From Naasia sp. SYSU D00948 (GTDB lineage Bacteria; Actinomycetota; Actinomycetes; Actinomycetales; Microbacteriaceae), in NCBI RefSeq assembly GCF_017916515.1, contig NZ_JAFMTA010000001.1:434001-498000 (forward strand): DNA of 64,000 nt, read 5' to 3'. How positions within the stretch are numbered: the first letter of the stretch is position 1; the number at the start of each line of letters is the position of its first letter. Below are positions 52,680 through 60,917 of this stretch, one piece after another. The translations under genes were made by a program, and so were the position numbers. Below the pieces are notes generated by a model, which saw nothing but the letters and a program-made list of their open reading frames with translations, had not been told where the DNA came from and searched no databases.

Positions 52680-52703
52680 TCGCCGAGGGGGAAGGGGACG
52701 AGC

Positions 52704-53618
52704 ATGCGCACCTCGACCACGCCGCCCGTCACCCGCCGCGCCCAGGCGCGCCTGGGGCTGGCTCTCGTCGTGCCGCTGGTGCTCATCATCGCGGTCTTCT
52801 TCCTCTTCCCCCTCGGGAACGCCCTCTACTACTCGCTGCTCGACTACAACGGCGTCAACCCGACGCCGCCGTTCGTGGGGCTGGCCAACTACGTCGAGCT
52901 CGCCACGGATCCGGCGCTCCTCCCCGCGCTCGCGAACAACATCCTGTGGATCGTGGTCGGCACGGCGGCACCGATGCTGATCGGCTTCGCGCTCGCACTT
53001 CTCATGTGGCGCGTGAGGCGAGGGAGCACGTTCTACCGGATCGCGCTCTTCCTGCCCTACATCCTCCCGACCGTCGCGGTCGGCGTGGTGTGGGGCTGGA
53101 TCTACGACCCCATCCGCGGCTGGCTCAACGCAGCCCTGCGCGGGATCGGACTCGGCGGCCTCGCCACCGGATGGCTCGGCAACCCGGACACGGCGCTCTA
53201 CGCGGTCCTCGCGACGGCGGTCTGGACCGCGACGGGCTTCGTCTTCGTCGTGCTCCTCTCCTCGCTCCAGAACGTCGACAGCGAGCTGCTCGACGCCGCC
53301 CGGATGGACGGCGCGAACGGGGCGCAGCGGGTGTGGTACGTCGTCCTTCCGCAGATCATGCCGGTGTTCCTCATGATCCTGACCCTGACGCTCGTCGGCG
53401 GGTTCAGCGTCTTCGACATCATCTTCGTGATGACGGGGGGCGGTCCGGCGAACGCCACCGAGGTCCTCGGCACGTACGCCTACAGCAGCGCGTTCCAGCT
53501 CAACCGGATCAGCTACGGGACCGCGCTCGCGCTCGTGATCAGCGTCCTCGCGATCCCGTTCGCCGTCGCCCTCAACCGGCTCCAGCGCCGCCTGTCCCTC
53601 CAGGGAATGGGAACATGA
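52704..53618 (+). CDS. ABC sugar transporter permease (RafF/MsmF-like)
   Basis: 304 residues with six transmembrane helices; RAQARLGLALVVPLVLIIAV, FRIALFLPYILPT-like core and the EAA loop LDAARMDGANGAQRVWYVVL facing the ATPase. No MalF-like P2 loop, so this is the shorter permease type. ATG with GGGGACGAGC upstream, 24 bases after the binding-protein gene, and ATGA overlap with the second permease. Confidence 0.9.
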   Translation: MRTSTTPPVTRRAQARLGLALVVPLVLIIAVFFLFPLGNALYYSLLDYNGVNPTPPFVGLANYVELATDPALLPALANNILWIVVGTAAPMLIGFALALLMWRVRRGSTFYRIALFLPYILPTVAVGVVWGWIYDPIRGWLNAALRGIGLGGLATGWLGNPDTALYAVLATAVWTATGFVFVVLLSSLQNVDSELLDAARMDGANGAQRVWYVVLPQIMPVFLMILTLTLVGGFSVFDIIFVMTGGGPANATEVLGTYAYSSAFQLNRISYGTALALVISVLAIPFAVALNRLQRRLSLQGMGT

Positions 53619-54466
53619 CCGCCGCCACGTCACGCGTGTCACCCCGTCGCCGGACCGGCACGATGAGCAGGCACGCGCTGCTCATCGTCCTGTCGCTGCT
53701 CACGCTCTTCCCGGTGATCCTCATCGTGTCGACCACGCTGAAGACGCGGCAGGACGTCAAGGTGAACCCCTTCGGCCTCTTCTCGACGTTCTCCTTCGAG
53801 AACCTCGAGAGGGCCTGGACCGTCGGCGACTTCGGCTCCTACCTCCTCGACAGCGTGCTGCTCACCGTCCCGAGCACGGCGCTCGCCGTCGTGCTGTCCA
53901 CCATGGGGGGCTACGCCTTCGCGCGCCTGCCCTTCCCGGGACGCTCCGTCGCCTTCTACCTCGTCGTGCTCGGGCTGCTGGTCCCGTTCTTCGCGTACAT
54001 GATCCCCCTCTACTTCCAGCTGCGCAGCATGGGGCTGCTGGACACGCTCATCGGGGTCGTCCTCGTCCTCACGAGCACGGGGCTCTCCTTCGGCACCTTC
54101 TTCATGCGCGCCTTCTTCTCGGACCTCCCCGAGGAGCTCGACCAGGCGGCCCGCATCGACGGAGCCTCGGAGGCGCGCATCTTCACGCAGGTCATGCTTC
54201 CGCTCGCGACCCCGGGCATCGGCACGCTGACGGTGTTCACCTTCCTGCAGAACTGGAACAACTTCCTCGTCCCCCTGCTCTACCTGCCGGGCGGCGAGTA
54301 CCGCCCGCTCACCACGGGCCTCTACCTGTTCGCCGGCGGCCGGTCGGTGGACATCGGCCCTCTCGCCGCCGGCGCCCTCATCACGATCCTGCCCGTGGTG
54401 GTGCTCTTCATCGGGCTGCAGCGGCAGGTGACGGAGGGGTTCCTCTCCGGCGCCGTGAAGGGCTGA
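53615..54466 (+). CDS. ABC sugar transporter permease (RafG/MsmG-like)
   Basis: 283 residues, six helices. SVLLTVPSTALAVVLSTMGG, YAFARLPFPGRSVAFY, EAA loop LDQAARIDGASEARIFTQVM and the tail FLSGAVKG are standard for MalG-type subunits. Pairs with the preceding permease. As in the first sugar operon, no ATPase is encoded, implying a shared MsiK-like ATPase. Start overlaps the upstream stop. Confidence 0.9.
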   Translation: MTAATSRVSPRRRTGTMSRHALLIVLSLLTLFPVILIVSTTLKTRQDVKVNPFGLFSTFSFENLERAWTVGDFGSYLLDSVLLTVPSTALAVVLSTMGGYAFARLPFPGRSVAFYLVVLGLLVPFFAYMIPLYFQLRSMGLLDTLIGVVLVLTSTGLSFGTFFMRAFFSDLPEELDQAARIDGASEARIFTQVMLPLATPGIGTLTVFTFLQNWNNFLVPLLYLPGGEYRPLTTGLYLFAGGRSVDIGPLAAGALITILPVVVLFIGLQRQVTEGFLSGAVKG

Positions 54467-54469
54467 CCC

Positions 54470-55765
54470 GTGCACGACGTCCTCGATCTGCGCGATCTCG
54501 TGCCCGACGAGGCGGAGGAGCTCCGAGTGAGCGGCTTCCCCGTGGGCGACCTCCTCGACCGGGCGCGGGCCGCAGCGGCGGCGGACGACCTCGAGGGGCT
54601 CGTGGAGGTGGAGGCGGAACTGGGATCGCTGCGGCGGTCCGGCGACTGGCCCTACGAGGAGCCGACCGAGGAGGCGGAGCTGCGGAGGCTCTGCGAGGGC
54701 GCCCCGGTGCTCCCGGTCGACGGCTCCGCACTTCCGCGGCGCATCCGCGGCGCCTGGCTCGGGCGGGCGATCGGCAACACGATCGGCAAGCCGGTCGAGG
54801 GTCTGACCCGGCATCAGGTGGGGCTGTACCTCAGCGCCGCGGCGCACTCCCCGCTGCGCGGATACCTGCCCCTCCTGGACCCGCTGCCCGCCGGCGTCGA
54901 GACCCTGCATCCCTCGGCCCCGATCGCGACGGCCGGCCGGTTCACCGACGTGCCGAGGGACGACGACATCGACTGGACGATCCTGGCCCTCCACGTGGTC
55001 GAGCGGCACGGACGCGGCTTCAGCACCGAGCAGCTCGCCGCGGCCTGGCTCGACCGGCTCCCCTTCCTGCAGACGTACACCGCGGAGCGGGCCGCCTACC
55101 GCAACCTGATCACCGGCGACAGGCCGCCCGTCACCGCGGTCCGGCGCAACCCGTACCGGGAGTGGATCGGGGCCCTGATCCGGGTCGACCTCTACGGGTA
55201 CCTGAACGCGGGGCGTCCCGGTGCGGCGGCCGCCCTCGCCCTCACGGACGCGCGCCTGTCGCACACGGGCAACGGCGTGTACGGGGCCATGTGGGCCGCC
55301 GCGCTGGTCGCGTCGGCGCTGGGCGCGGACTCGCCGCGCCAGGCCCTCGACGCGTCCCTCGCCGTGGTCCCGGCGGGCTCCCGCCTCTCGGCCGGCCTGC
55401 GCGGAGTCCTCGAGCTGCGCGACAGCGGCGCCTCGCACACGGCGGCGCTCGACCACGTGGACCGCGAGCTCGGCGAGTACAGCTGGGTGCACACCCTCAA
55501 CAACGCGGCGCTCATCGCGATCGCGCTGCTCTGGGGCGAGGACTTCCTGAGTTCGGCCGGCATCGTGCTGCAGGGCGGCAGGGACACCGACTCGAACGGC
55601 GCGACGGTCGGCAGCGTCCTCGGAGCGCTGCACGGCGACTCCGTCGTGCCGGCATCCCTGATCCAGGCGGAGCCGCTCCGGGTGCGCAGCGCGGTCCGTG
55701 ACTTCGATCGCATCGGGATCGACGAGCTGGCACAGCGCACCCTGCGCCTCGCCCAGGAAGGCTGA
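54470..55765 (+). CDS. ADP-ribosylglycohydrolase-like protein
   Basis: 431 residues. An N-terminal acidic helical region of about 90 residues precedes a DraG-type domain: IRGAWLGRAIGNTIGKPVEG, the metal-binding PRDDDIDWTILA (D164-D166), HTGNGVYGAMWAAALVASAL and GGRDTDSNGATVGSVLGAL (about 369-388). The dinuclear Mg-binding acidic residues are therefore present. The family removes ADP-ribose from proteins or small molecules, yet members are recurrent inside actinobacterial sugar operons, where the role is unknown; a glycosidic substrate is an inference. GTG three bases after the permease stop, GH36 start one base after this stop. Confidence 0.83.
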   Translation: MHDVLDLRDLVPDEAEELRVSGFPVGDLLDRARAAAAADDLEGLVEVEAELGSLRRSGDWPYEEPTEEAELRRLCEGAPVLPVDGSALPRRIRGAWLGRAIGNTIGKPVEGLTRHQVGLYLSAAAHSPLRGYLPLLDPLPAGVETLHPSAPIATAGRFTDVPRDDDIDWTILALHVVERHGRGFSTEQLAAAWLDRLPFLQTYTAERAAYRNLITGDRPPVTAVRRNPYREWIGALIRVDLYGYLNAGRPGAAAALALTDARLSHTGNGVYGAMWAAALVASALGADSPRQALDASLAVVPAGSRLSAGLRGVLELRDSGASHTAALDHVDRELGEYSWVHTLNNAALIAIALLWGEDFLSSAGIVLQGGRDTDSNGATVGSVLGALHGDSVVPASLIQAEPLRVRSAVRDFDRIGIDELAQRTLRLAQEG

Positions 55766-55766
55766 C

Positions 55767-57956
55767 ATGCCCCCCACCTCCCCGCAGCTGCTTCCCGACG
55801 ACGCCGAGACGCTCGACGTCTCGGTGCCGGTGCACCTCACCGCCGCGGGCGTGAGTCTCGTGATCGACCCGTCGGCCGCCGTCCCGCGGATCCTCTACTG
55901 GGGCCGCGAGGGGGAGTTCGCGCGGGACGACCTGCTCGCCCTCCGGCAGGACGCCGAGGGCATCCGCATCACGGAAGGCGTCACCGCGCCCCTCGCGGCC
56001 TCCGTCCTGGGCCTGCCGTCCGCGGGCTGGGTCGGCGCTCCGGGTCTCGAGGGGCACCGCGAGGGCACACGGTTCTCGCCGCTGTTCGAGCTCGCGGAAG
56101 CGGGGCTCCACGCCCTGCCGACGGGAGCAGCCGTACGCACGGCCGGGGTGGACTCGGACGCAGGACTGCGGCTCGAGATCACGATCGCGCTCCTCGAATC
56201 CGGGCTGGTCCGTCTCGAGGCGGAGCTCACCAGCATCGCGACGGGGACCTACGACCTGGAGGGGATGCGGCTGAGCCTGCCCGTGCCGACGGAGGCTCAG
56301 GAGGTCCTCGACTTCGCCGGACGGCACCTGCGCGAGCGGTCGCCGCAGCGGTCGCCGTTCCTCGTCGGGTCGCACCTCCGGGAGGGCCGGCGCGGCAGGA
56401 CCGGATCCGACGCCACGCCGGTGCTCGCGGCGGGCGAGACCGGGTTCGGGTTCGGAGGCGGCGAGGTCTGGACGATCCACACGGCGTGGAGCGGCAATCA
56501 CACGACCTCCGCCGATCTCGGCCTGGGCGGCGTGCGCGTGCTGAGCGGGGGCGAGCTGCTGCTGCCCGGCGAGGTCCGGCTCGCCGAGGGCGAGTCCTAC
56601 CGCACGCCCTACGTCTACGGCTCGTACGGCTCCGGTCTCGACGAGGCGGCCCAGCGCTTCCACCGGCACCTCCGCAGCAAGCCCGGCGCGCCGGCCTCCT
56701 CACGGCCGGTCGTCCTCAACACCTGGGAGGCCGTGTACTTCCGGCAGGACCTGGCGAGCCTGGTGGCGCTGGCCGAGCGCGGCGCCCGCGTCGGGGCGGA
56801 GCGCTTCGTCCTCGACGACGGCTGGTTCCGCGGCCGCCGCAACGATCGGGCGGGGCTCGGCGACTGGCAGGTCGACGCCGGCGTCTGGCCGGACGGCCTC
56901 GGACCCCTGGTCGAGAAGGTCCGCGCCCTCGGCATGGACTTCGGGCTCTGGTTCGAGCCCGAGATGGTCAACGAGGACTCGGACCTCGCGCGCGCACATC
57001 CCGAGTGGATCCTCGCCCCCGGCGAGCGCCTCCCCCTCCCCGGCCGCAACCAGCAGGTGCTCAACGTCGCGAACCCGGAGGCGTACCGCTACCTGCTCGA
57101 GTCGATGAGCGAGCTGATCGAGCGCTACTCGATCGACTACCTGAAGTGGGACCACAACCGTGACCTGCTCGAGCCGGGCGACCGGGTCACCGGCCGACCC
57201 GGGGTGCACCGGCAGACCCGGGCCGTGTACGCGCTGATCGACGAGCTCCGCGCGCGCCACCCGGGCATCGAGATCGAGTCCTGCTCCTCCGGAGGCGGCA
57301 GGGTGGACCTCGGGATCCTCGAGCGCACGGACCGGGTCTGGGCGAGCGACTGCATCGACGCGCTCGAACGCCAGCAGATCCAGCGCTGGACGGGGCAGCT
57401 GCTGCCGCCCGAGTACGTCGGGTCCCACGTCGGGTCCCCGGTGGCGCACACGACGAAGCGGCGGCACACCCTCGCGTTCCGCGCGGCGACCGCCCTCTTC
57501 GGGCACTTCGGCATCGAGTGGGACCTGCGCGACGCGAGCGACGAGGAGCTCGAGGAGCTGGCGGCGTGGGTCGAGCTGTACAAGAGCGAGCGCGCCCTCC
57601 TCCACAGCGGGCGGACCTGGCGCGCCGACCATCCCGACCCGGCGTACTGGGTCCACGGAGTGGTGAGCGAGAGCGCCGACCGCGCCCTCTTCGCCTTCGT
57701 CGCGACGGGCACCGGCGTCGCCGCCCACCCGGGGAAGGTGCGCCTGCCCGGCCTGCGGGACGACCAGCGCTACCGACTGGAGGCCGTCGACCTCTGCCGG
57801 GAATCGCTCATGAAGGGAGGCGCCGGGCAGCCCGGGTGGACGGCCTCCCCTCAGTGGCTGCACGGAGGCACCCTCACGCGGGCCGGGACCCAGGCCCCGC
57901 GCCTCTACCCGGAGCAGGCGTTCCTGCTCCGCCTCGTGGCCGACGATCCCTCCTGA
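55767..57956 (+). CDS. GH36 alpha-galactosidase
   Basis: 729 residues, the family length, cytoplasmic. An N-terminal beta-supersandwich (to about residue 310, including FGFGGGEVWTIHTAWSGNHT) is followed by the catalytic barrel: VVLNTWEAVYF, FVLDDGWFRGRRNDRAGLGD, GLWFEPEMVN, YLKWDHNRD with nucleophile D462, IEIESCSSGGGRVDLGIL and WASDCIDALERQ with acid/base D528. It splits alpha-1,6-galactosides such as melibiose or raffinose imported by the adjoining transporter. Tight coupling to the preceding gene. Confidence 0.94.
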   Translation: MPPTSPQLLPDDAETLDVSVPVHLTAAGVSLVIDPSAAVPRILYWGREGEFARDDLLALRQDAEGIRITEGVTAPLAASVLGLPSAGWVGAPGLEGHREGTRFSPLFELAEAGLHALPTGAAVRTAGVDSDAGLRLEITIALLESGLVRLEAELTSIATGTYDLEGMRLSLPVPTEAQEVLDFAGRHLRERSPQRSPFLVGSHLREGRRGRTGSDATPVLAAGETGFGFGGGEVWTIHTAWSGNHTTSADLGLGGVRVLSGGELLLPGEVRLAEGESYRTPYVYGSYGSGLDEAAQRFHRHLRSKPGAPASSRPVVLNTWEAVYFRQDLASLVALAERGARVGAERFVLDDGWFRGRRNDRAGLGDWQVDAGVWPDGLGPLVEKVRALGMDFGLWFEPEMVNEDSDLARAHPEWILAPGERLPLPGRNQQVLNVANPEAYRYLLESMSELIERYSIDYLKWDHNRDLLEPGDRVTGRPGVHRQTRAVYALIDELRARHPGIEIESCSSGGGRVDLGILERTDRVWASDCIDALERQQIQRWTGQLLPPEYVGSHVGSPVAHTTKRRHTLAFRAATALFGHFGIEWDLRDASDEELEELAAWVELYKSERALLHSGRTWRADHPDPAYWVHGVVSESADRALFAFVATGTGVAAHPGKVRLPGLRDDQRYRLEAVDLCRESLMKGGAGQPGWTASPQWLHGGTLTRAGTQAPRLYPEQAFLLRLVADDPS

Positions 57957-57981
57957 CACCGCGACCGGAACGGAGAGCACC

Positions 57982-59022
57982 GTGCCCCACCTCGTACGCT
58001 TCGACTCCCCCCGCTCCGCATCGGTGGTGGAGTTCGAGCCCCCCGCCATCGGCCCCGGCGAGGTGGGACTCAGCACGCTCTACTCGGGCATCAGCGCGGG
58101 CACCGAGCTGACCGCGTACCGCGGCAGCAATCCGTACCTCACCTCACGCTGGGAGGCGGAGAGCCGGCTGTTCGTCCCCGGGACCACGACGCACGCGTAC
58201 CCGCTCGACGGCTGGGGCTACGAGGAGGTCGGCATCGTCTCGGAGGTCGGCGAGGGCGTTCCGGACGACCTCGTGGGCGCGCTCGTCTGGGGTGCCTGGG
58301 GTCACAGGTCCGCCGCGGTGCGCCCCGCCGAGTACGTCCGGGCGCGGCGGATGCCCGACGTGGACGACCCCATCGTGGGGATCTTCGGCAAGATCGGGGC
58401 GATCGCCCTGAACGCGGTGCTCGACGCGGACATCCACGTCGGCGAGACGGTCGTCGTCTTCGGCGGCGGAGTCCCGGGCCAGATCGTCGCCCAGCTCGCA
58501 CGCCTCAACGGCGGCCGGGTCCTCCTCGCCGACCCTCTGGCGGAACGCCGCGCGCTGGCCGAGCGGCTCGGAGCCTGGCGTGCCGTGGATCCCACGGCGG
58601 GCTCGGTCGCGGAGCAGGTGCGGGCGGTGACCGAGAACCGCGGCGCCGACGTCGTCATCGAGATCAGCGGCAGCTACCAGGCCCTGCACGAGGCGATCCG
58701 CACCGTCGCCTACAGCTCGCGCGTCGTCGTCGCGGGCTTCTTCCAGGGCGGCGCGGAGGCGCTCCGCCTCGGTGAGGAGTTCCACCACAACCGTGTGCAG
58801 CTCGTCGGGTCGCAGATCTCCGGCGTCTCCCCCGCACTCGCCCACCGGTGGAACGAGCTGCGCATGTCGAAGACCGCCCTCGAGCTCGAGAGCGCGGGGT
58901 CTCTCCGGCTCCGCGAGCTCATCAGCCACGTGGTGCCCGCCGCGGAGGCGCCCGACGCGTTCCGGATGCTCGACGAGCATCCGGGGAACGCCCTGCAGGT
59001 GGTCCTCGACTACCGGGCCTGA
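57982..59022 (+). CDS. MDR-family dehydrogenase without zinc ligands
   Basis: 346 residues of the medium-chain dehydrogenase/reductase fold. The N-terminal domain has YSGISAGTELTAYRGSNPYL and the nucleotide-binding motif is VVVFGGGVPGQIVAQLARLN, followed by DPLAERRALAERLGA and DVVIEISGSYQALHEAIRT. The protein contains no cysteine at all, so neither the catalytic nor the structural zinc site of classic alcohol dehydrogenases is present. GISAGTE-type relatives lie in sugar operons. It may oxidise a sugar released by, or offered to, the alpha-galactosidase. GTG with GGAGAG upstream; last gene of the operon. Confidence 0.8.
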   Translation: MPHLVRFDSPRSASVVEFEPPAIGPGEVGLSTLYSGISAGTELTAYRGSNPYLTSRWEAESRLFVPGTTTHAYPLDGWGYEEVGIVSEVGEGVPDDLVGALVWGAWGHRSAAVRPAEYVRARRMPDVDDPIVGIFGKIGAIALNAVLDADIHVGETVVVFGGGVPGQIVAQLARLNGGRVLLADPLAERRALAERLGAWRAVDPTAGSVAEQVRAVTENRGADVVIEISGSYQALHEAIRTVAYSSRVVVAGFFQGGAEALRLGEEFHHNRVQLVGSQISGVSPALAHRWNELRMSKTALELESAGSLRLRELISHVVPAAEAPDAFRMLDEHPGNALQVVLDYRA

Positions 59023-59031
59023 GCCCGGTAG
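59010..59031 (+). terminator. Terminator enclosing the stop codon of the alpha-galactoside operon
   Basis: CTACCGGGC-CTGA-GCCCGGTAG: a perfect 9-base-pair stem with the TGA stop of the dehydrogenase gene in its 4-base loop. No T-run. End of operon fits. Confidence 0.6.
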
Positions 59032-59146
59032 CGAGGCGAAGCTCCGGCGGCGCCACCGCTCGAGTGCCGCAATCCGCGTTGCTCGGGCGTCCTGCTCAGC
59101 ACGGGCGCACCGGCTGCCGCAGCAGCGTTTTCAGCTTCGCGGCGTC

Positions 59147-59947
59147 TCACCCGGGAACGCGCCTCGTGCGAGCGAGCGCAGCGACGGGTCGTTTCATGGA
59201 GCGCGCCCAGGAATCGACCGCCCCGAGGGTCACCGCGTCAGCGGTGTCCTCCGATTCGATCGCCGTCTTGGTGCCGGCCCCGCCCCGGCGAAGATCGACG
59301 AGCGAGAGCCCGTAGATGATCTCCAGACGGAAGGCGGACGTACTGGTGAACAGCTTCCCCTCGACGTTGATCCCGTACGCGTTGACCTTGGCTTCACCGG
59401 AGAACTCGGTGTACCGCTTCACGGTTATGTACTTCTGCACGACACCGACGACGACCGAGATCTTGCGGACGTCCGGGTCGGCGAGTATCTCCTGGGCCTC
59501 CGGAAAATCCTCCCATTCCTGGATGGCTGTTCTCCACGCGGGCCCTGTGTCCACGCGCGAGGAATAGTTGTCGATGATGCGGAGCTCGGCGACGTCCTTA
59601 CCGCTCAGATCGAGGTTCGCGAGGCTGAGTACGTCCAACCCCGCACTCGCCTGCCGGTCGACGACGATCTCGCCGCGGACGAGTGGCGCCTTGAGGACGG
59701 TGGAGGGCTTCACCGTCACGTCCACCGGAAAGACGAAGGGACTGCTCTTGCTCGAGCCTCTCCGGGTGACGAAGACCTGTCCCAATGCCACCGAGGGGTC
59801 TGCGGTGAAGCTGTCGTCTTTCAGGAAAGCCATGCCGTCCTCGATCTGCATGGCTTTGCGGACCTCGTCCTGGGTGGCCCGCGCGGCGCCCTCCGAGAGC
59901 TCGTTCATGGCTTCGTTCACGTGCTTCGGCGACCTGTCAATGCCCAT
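59147..59947 (-). CDS. Orphan protein of unknown function in lower-GC DNA
   Basis: 266 residues, no signal peptide or classical transmembrane helix, with a single cysteine-free core. A charged N-terminal helix (HVNEAMNELSEGAARATQDE) leads into a beta-rich middle: SPFVFPVDVTVKPSTVLKAP, RGEIVVDRQASAGLDVLSLA, and after a helical stretch KISVVVGVVQKYITVKRYTE, AKVNAYGINVEGKLF, FRLEIIYGLSLVDL. The alternation of paired amphipathic strands recalls pore-forming beta-sheet proteins such as bacterial gasdermins, but no diagnostic motif was recognised. Base composition is far below its neighbours, and it has its own consensus promoter and GGAGGG ribosome site, both signs of recent gain. Not recognised with confidence. 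Confidence 0.7.
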   Translation of the reverse strand: MGIDRSPKHVNEAMNELSEGAARATQDEVRKAMQIEDGMAFLKDDSFTADPSVALGQVFVTRRGSSKSSPFVFPVDVTVKPSTVLKAPLVRGEIVVDRQASAGLDVLSLANLDLSGKDVAELRIIDNYSSRVDTGPAWRTAIQEWEDFPEAQEILADPDVRKISVVVGVVQKYITVKRYTEFSGEAKVNAYGINVEGKLFTSTSAFRLEIIYGLSLVDLRRGGAGTKTAIESEDTADAVTLGAVDSWARSMKRPVAALARTRRVPG

Positions 59948-59983
59948 CCGACCCTCCGGTGCAACGTCGCGATCGATGGCTCT

Positions 59984-60012
59984 GGAGTAGCAGAGCTGCA
60001 CATGAGGGTCAA
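59984..60012 (-). promoter_or_regulatory. Promoter of the orphan gene
   Basis: On the minus strand TTGACC (60012-60007) and TACTCC (59989-59984) are separated by exactly 17 bases, the closest match to a sigma-70 consensus seen in the window. The leader of about 30 bases carries GGAGGG before the ATG. Confidence 0.6.
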
Positions 60013-60146
60013 GCGTGTTGGGACGCCGGGGTGTTCGGATCCTCACGTCCGGACGACCTCGCGAACCGGGATCGAGGCACCTCGACCGCGGTGAACCGCG
60101 GCACTCGGCGCGGAGAGGTCTCGGCGCTCGACCCGGTAGTCGGTCT

Positions 60147-60740
60147 TCAGGCTCCGGATCGACCGGACGCGTCGTAGCGATGCAGCACGAGCTGCGAGTC
60201 CGGCAGGACGCGCGCCTCGAGCAGGCGCAGCGGCGTGCGCGCGCCCGTGTACAGCTTCGTGCCCTCACCGAGCAGCGCCGGACCGACCAGGACCCGGAGC
60301 TCGTCGACGAGCCCCGCCTCGAGCAGCGGGTTCCACATGGTCGCGCTGCCGAAGACCACGATGTCCCGGCCCTCCTGGCGCTTGAGCTCAGTCACCTCGC
60401 CCGGCGCCTCGGCGACCGGCACCACGCGGGTCGTCGAGGCCCAGGGATCGCCCGGATCCAGCCGGAGGGTGTCCGACACCACGATCTTCTCGATGTCGCG
60501 GTTGCGGCGCCCGATCTCGCGCTCCAGCGGGGGCTCGTCCGGATCGTCGACCACCCGCGACCAGTAGGACGCGAACCCCTCGAACCCCCGCCGGCCGAGC
60601 AGGAGCGTGTCCGCGCCACGGAGGAGCTCGAGGTTGTGCGGGCTGAAGGCGTCGTCGAAGGGCAGCGCCATGACATCCCTCCCTGGTCCCTCGTGGAACC
60701 CGTCGAGCGAGGTGATCATGGAGACCACGAGCTTGCGCAC
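60147..60740 (-). CDS. Dihydrofolate reductase family protein (RibD C-terminal type)
   Basis: 197 residues. RKLVVSMITSLDGFHEGPGR, DTLLLGRRGFEGFASYW, KIVVSDTLRLDPGDPWAST, KRQEGRDIVVFGSATMWNPL and VDELRVLVGPALLGEGTKLY match the YwjB/YyaP-like branch of the RibD_C family, NADPH-dependent reductases with unknown substrate, not true folate enzymes. AAGGAGG lies five bases before GTG 60740. Upstream frames beyond this start are ignored. Confidence 0.87.
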   Translation of the reverse strand: MRKLVVSMITSLDGFHEGPGRDVMALPFDDAFSPHNLELLRGADTLLLGRRGFEGFASYWSRVVDDPDEPPLEREIGRRNRDIEKIVVSDTLRLDPGDPWASTTRVVPVAEAPGEVTELKRQEGRDIVVFGSATMWNPLLEAGLVDELRVLVGPALLGEGTKLYTGARTPLRLLEARVLPDSQLVLHRYDASGRSGA

Positions 60741-60917
60741 CACCGCCTCCTTCTGCCGCAGACCCCGAGTGTGGCACCGCGACGCGGATGGGCAGAAGCC
60801 CGGAGCGCCAGTCCGCGATGCACTTGGAACCGTCGCTGATGCACGAGGAAGCGTCATCCCTCGCGCAGAACCTGCCGAACCCGGACCGGTGTCGGCGGGG
60901 TCGGCCAGGATGGTGTC

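Noticed and set aside
60147-60740. True dihydrofolate reductase (folA)
   Set aside because: The sequence follows the RibD_C/YwjB-like branch and no thymidylate synthase or folate gene is adjacent.
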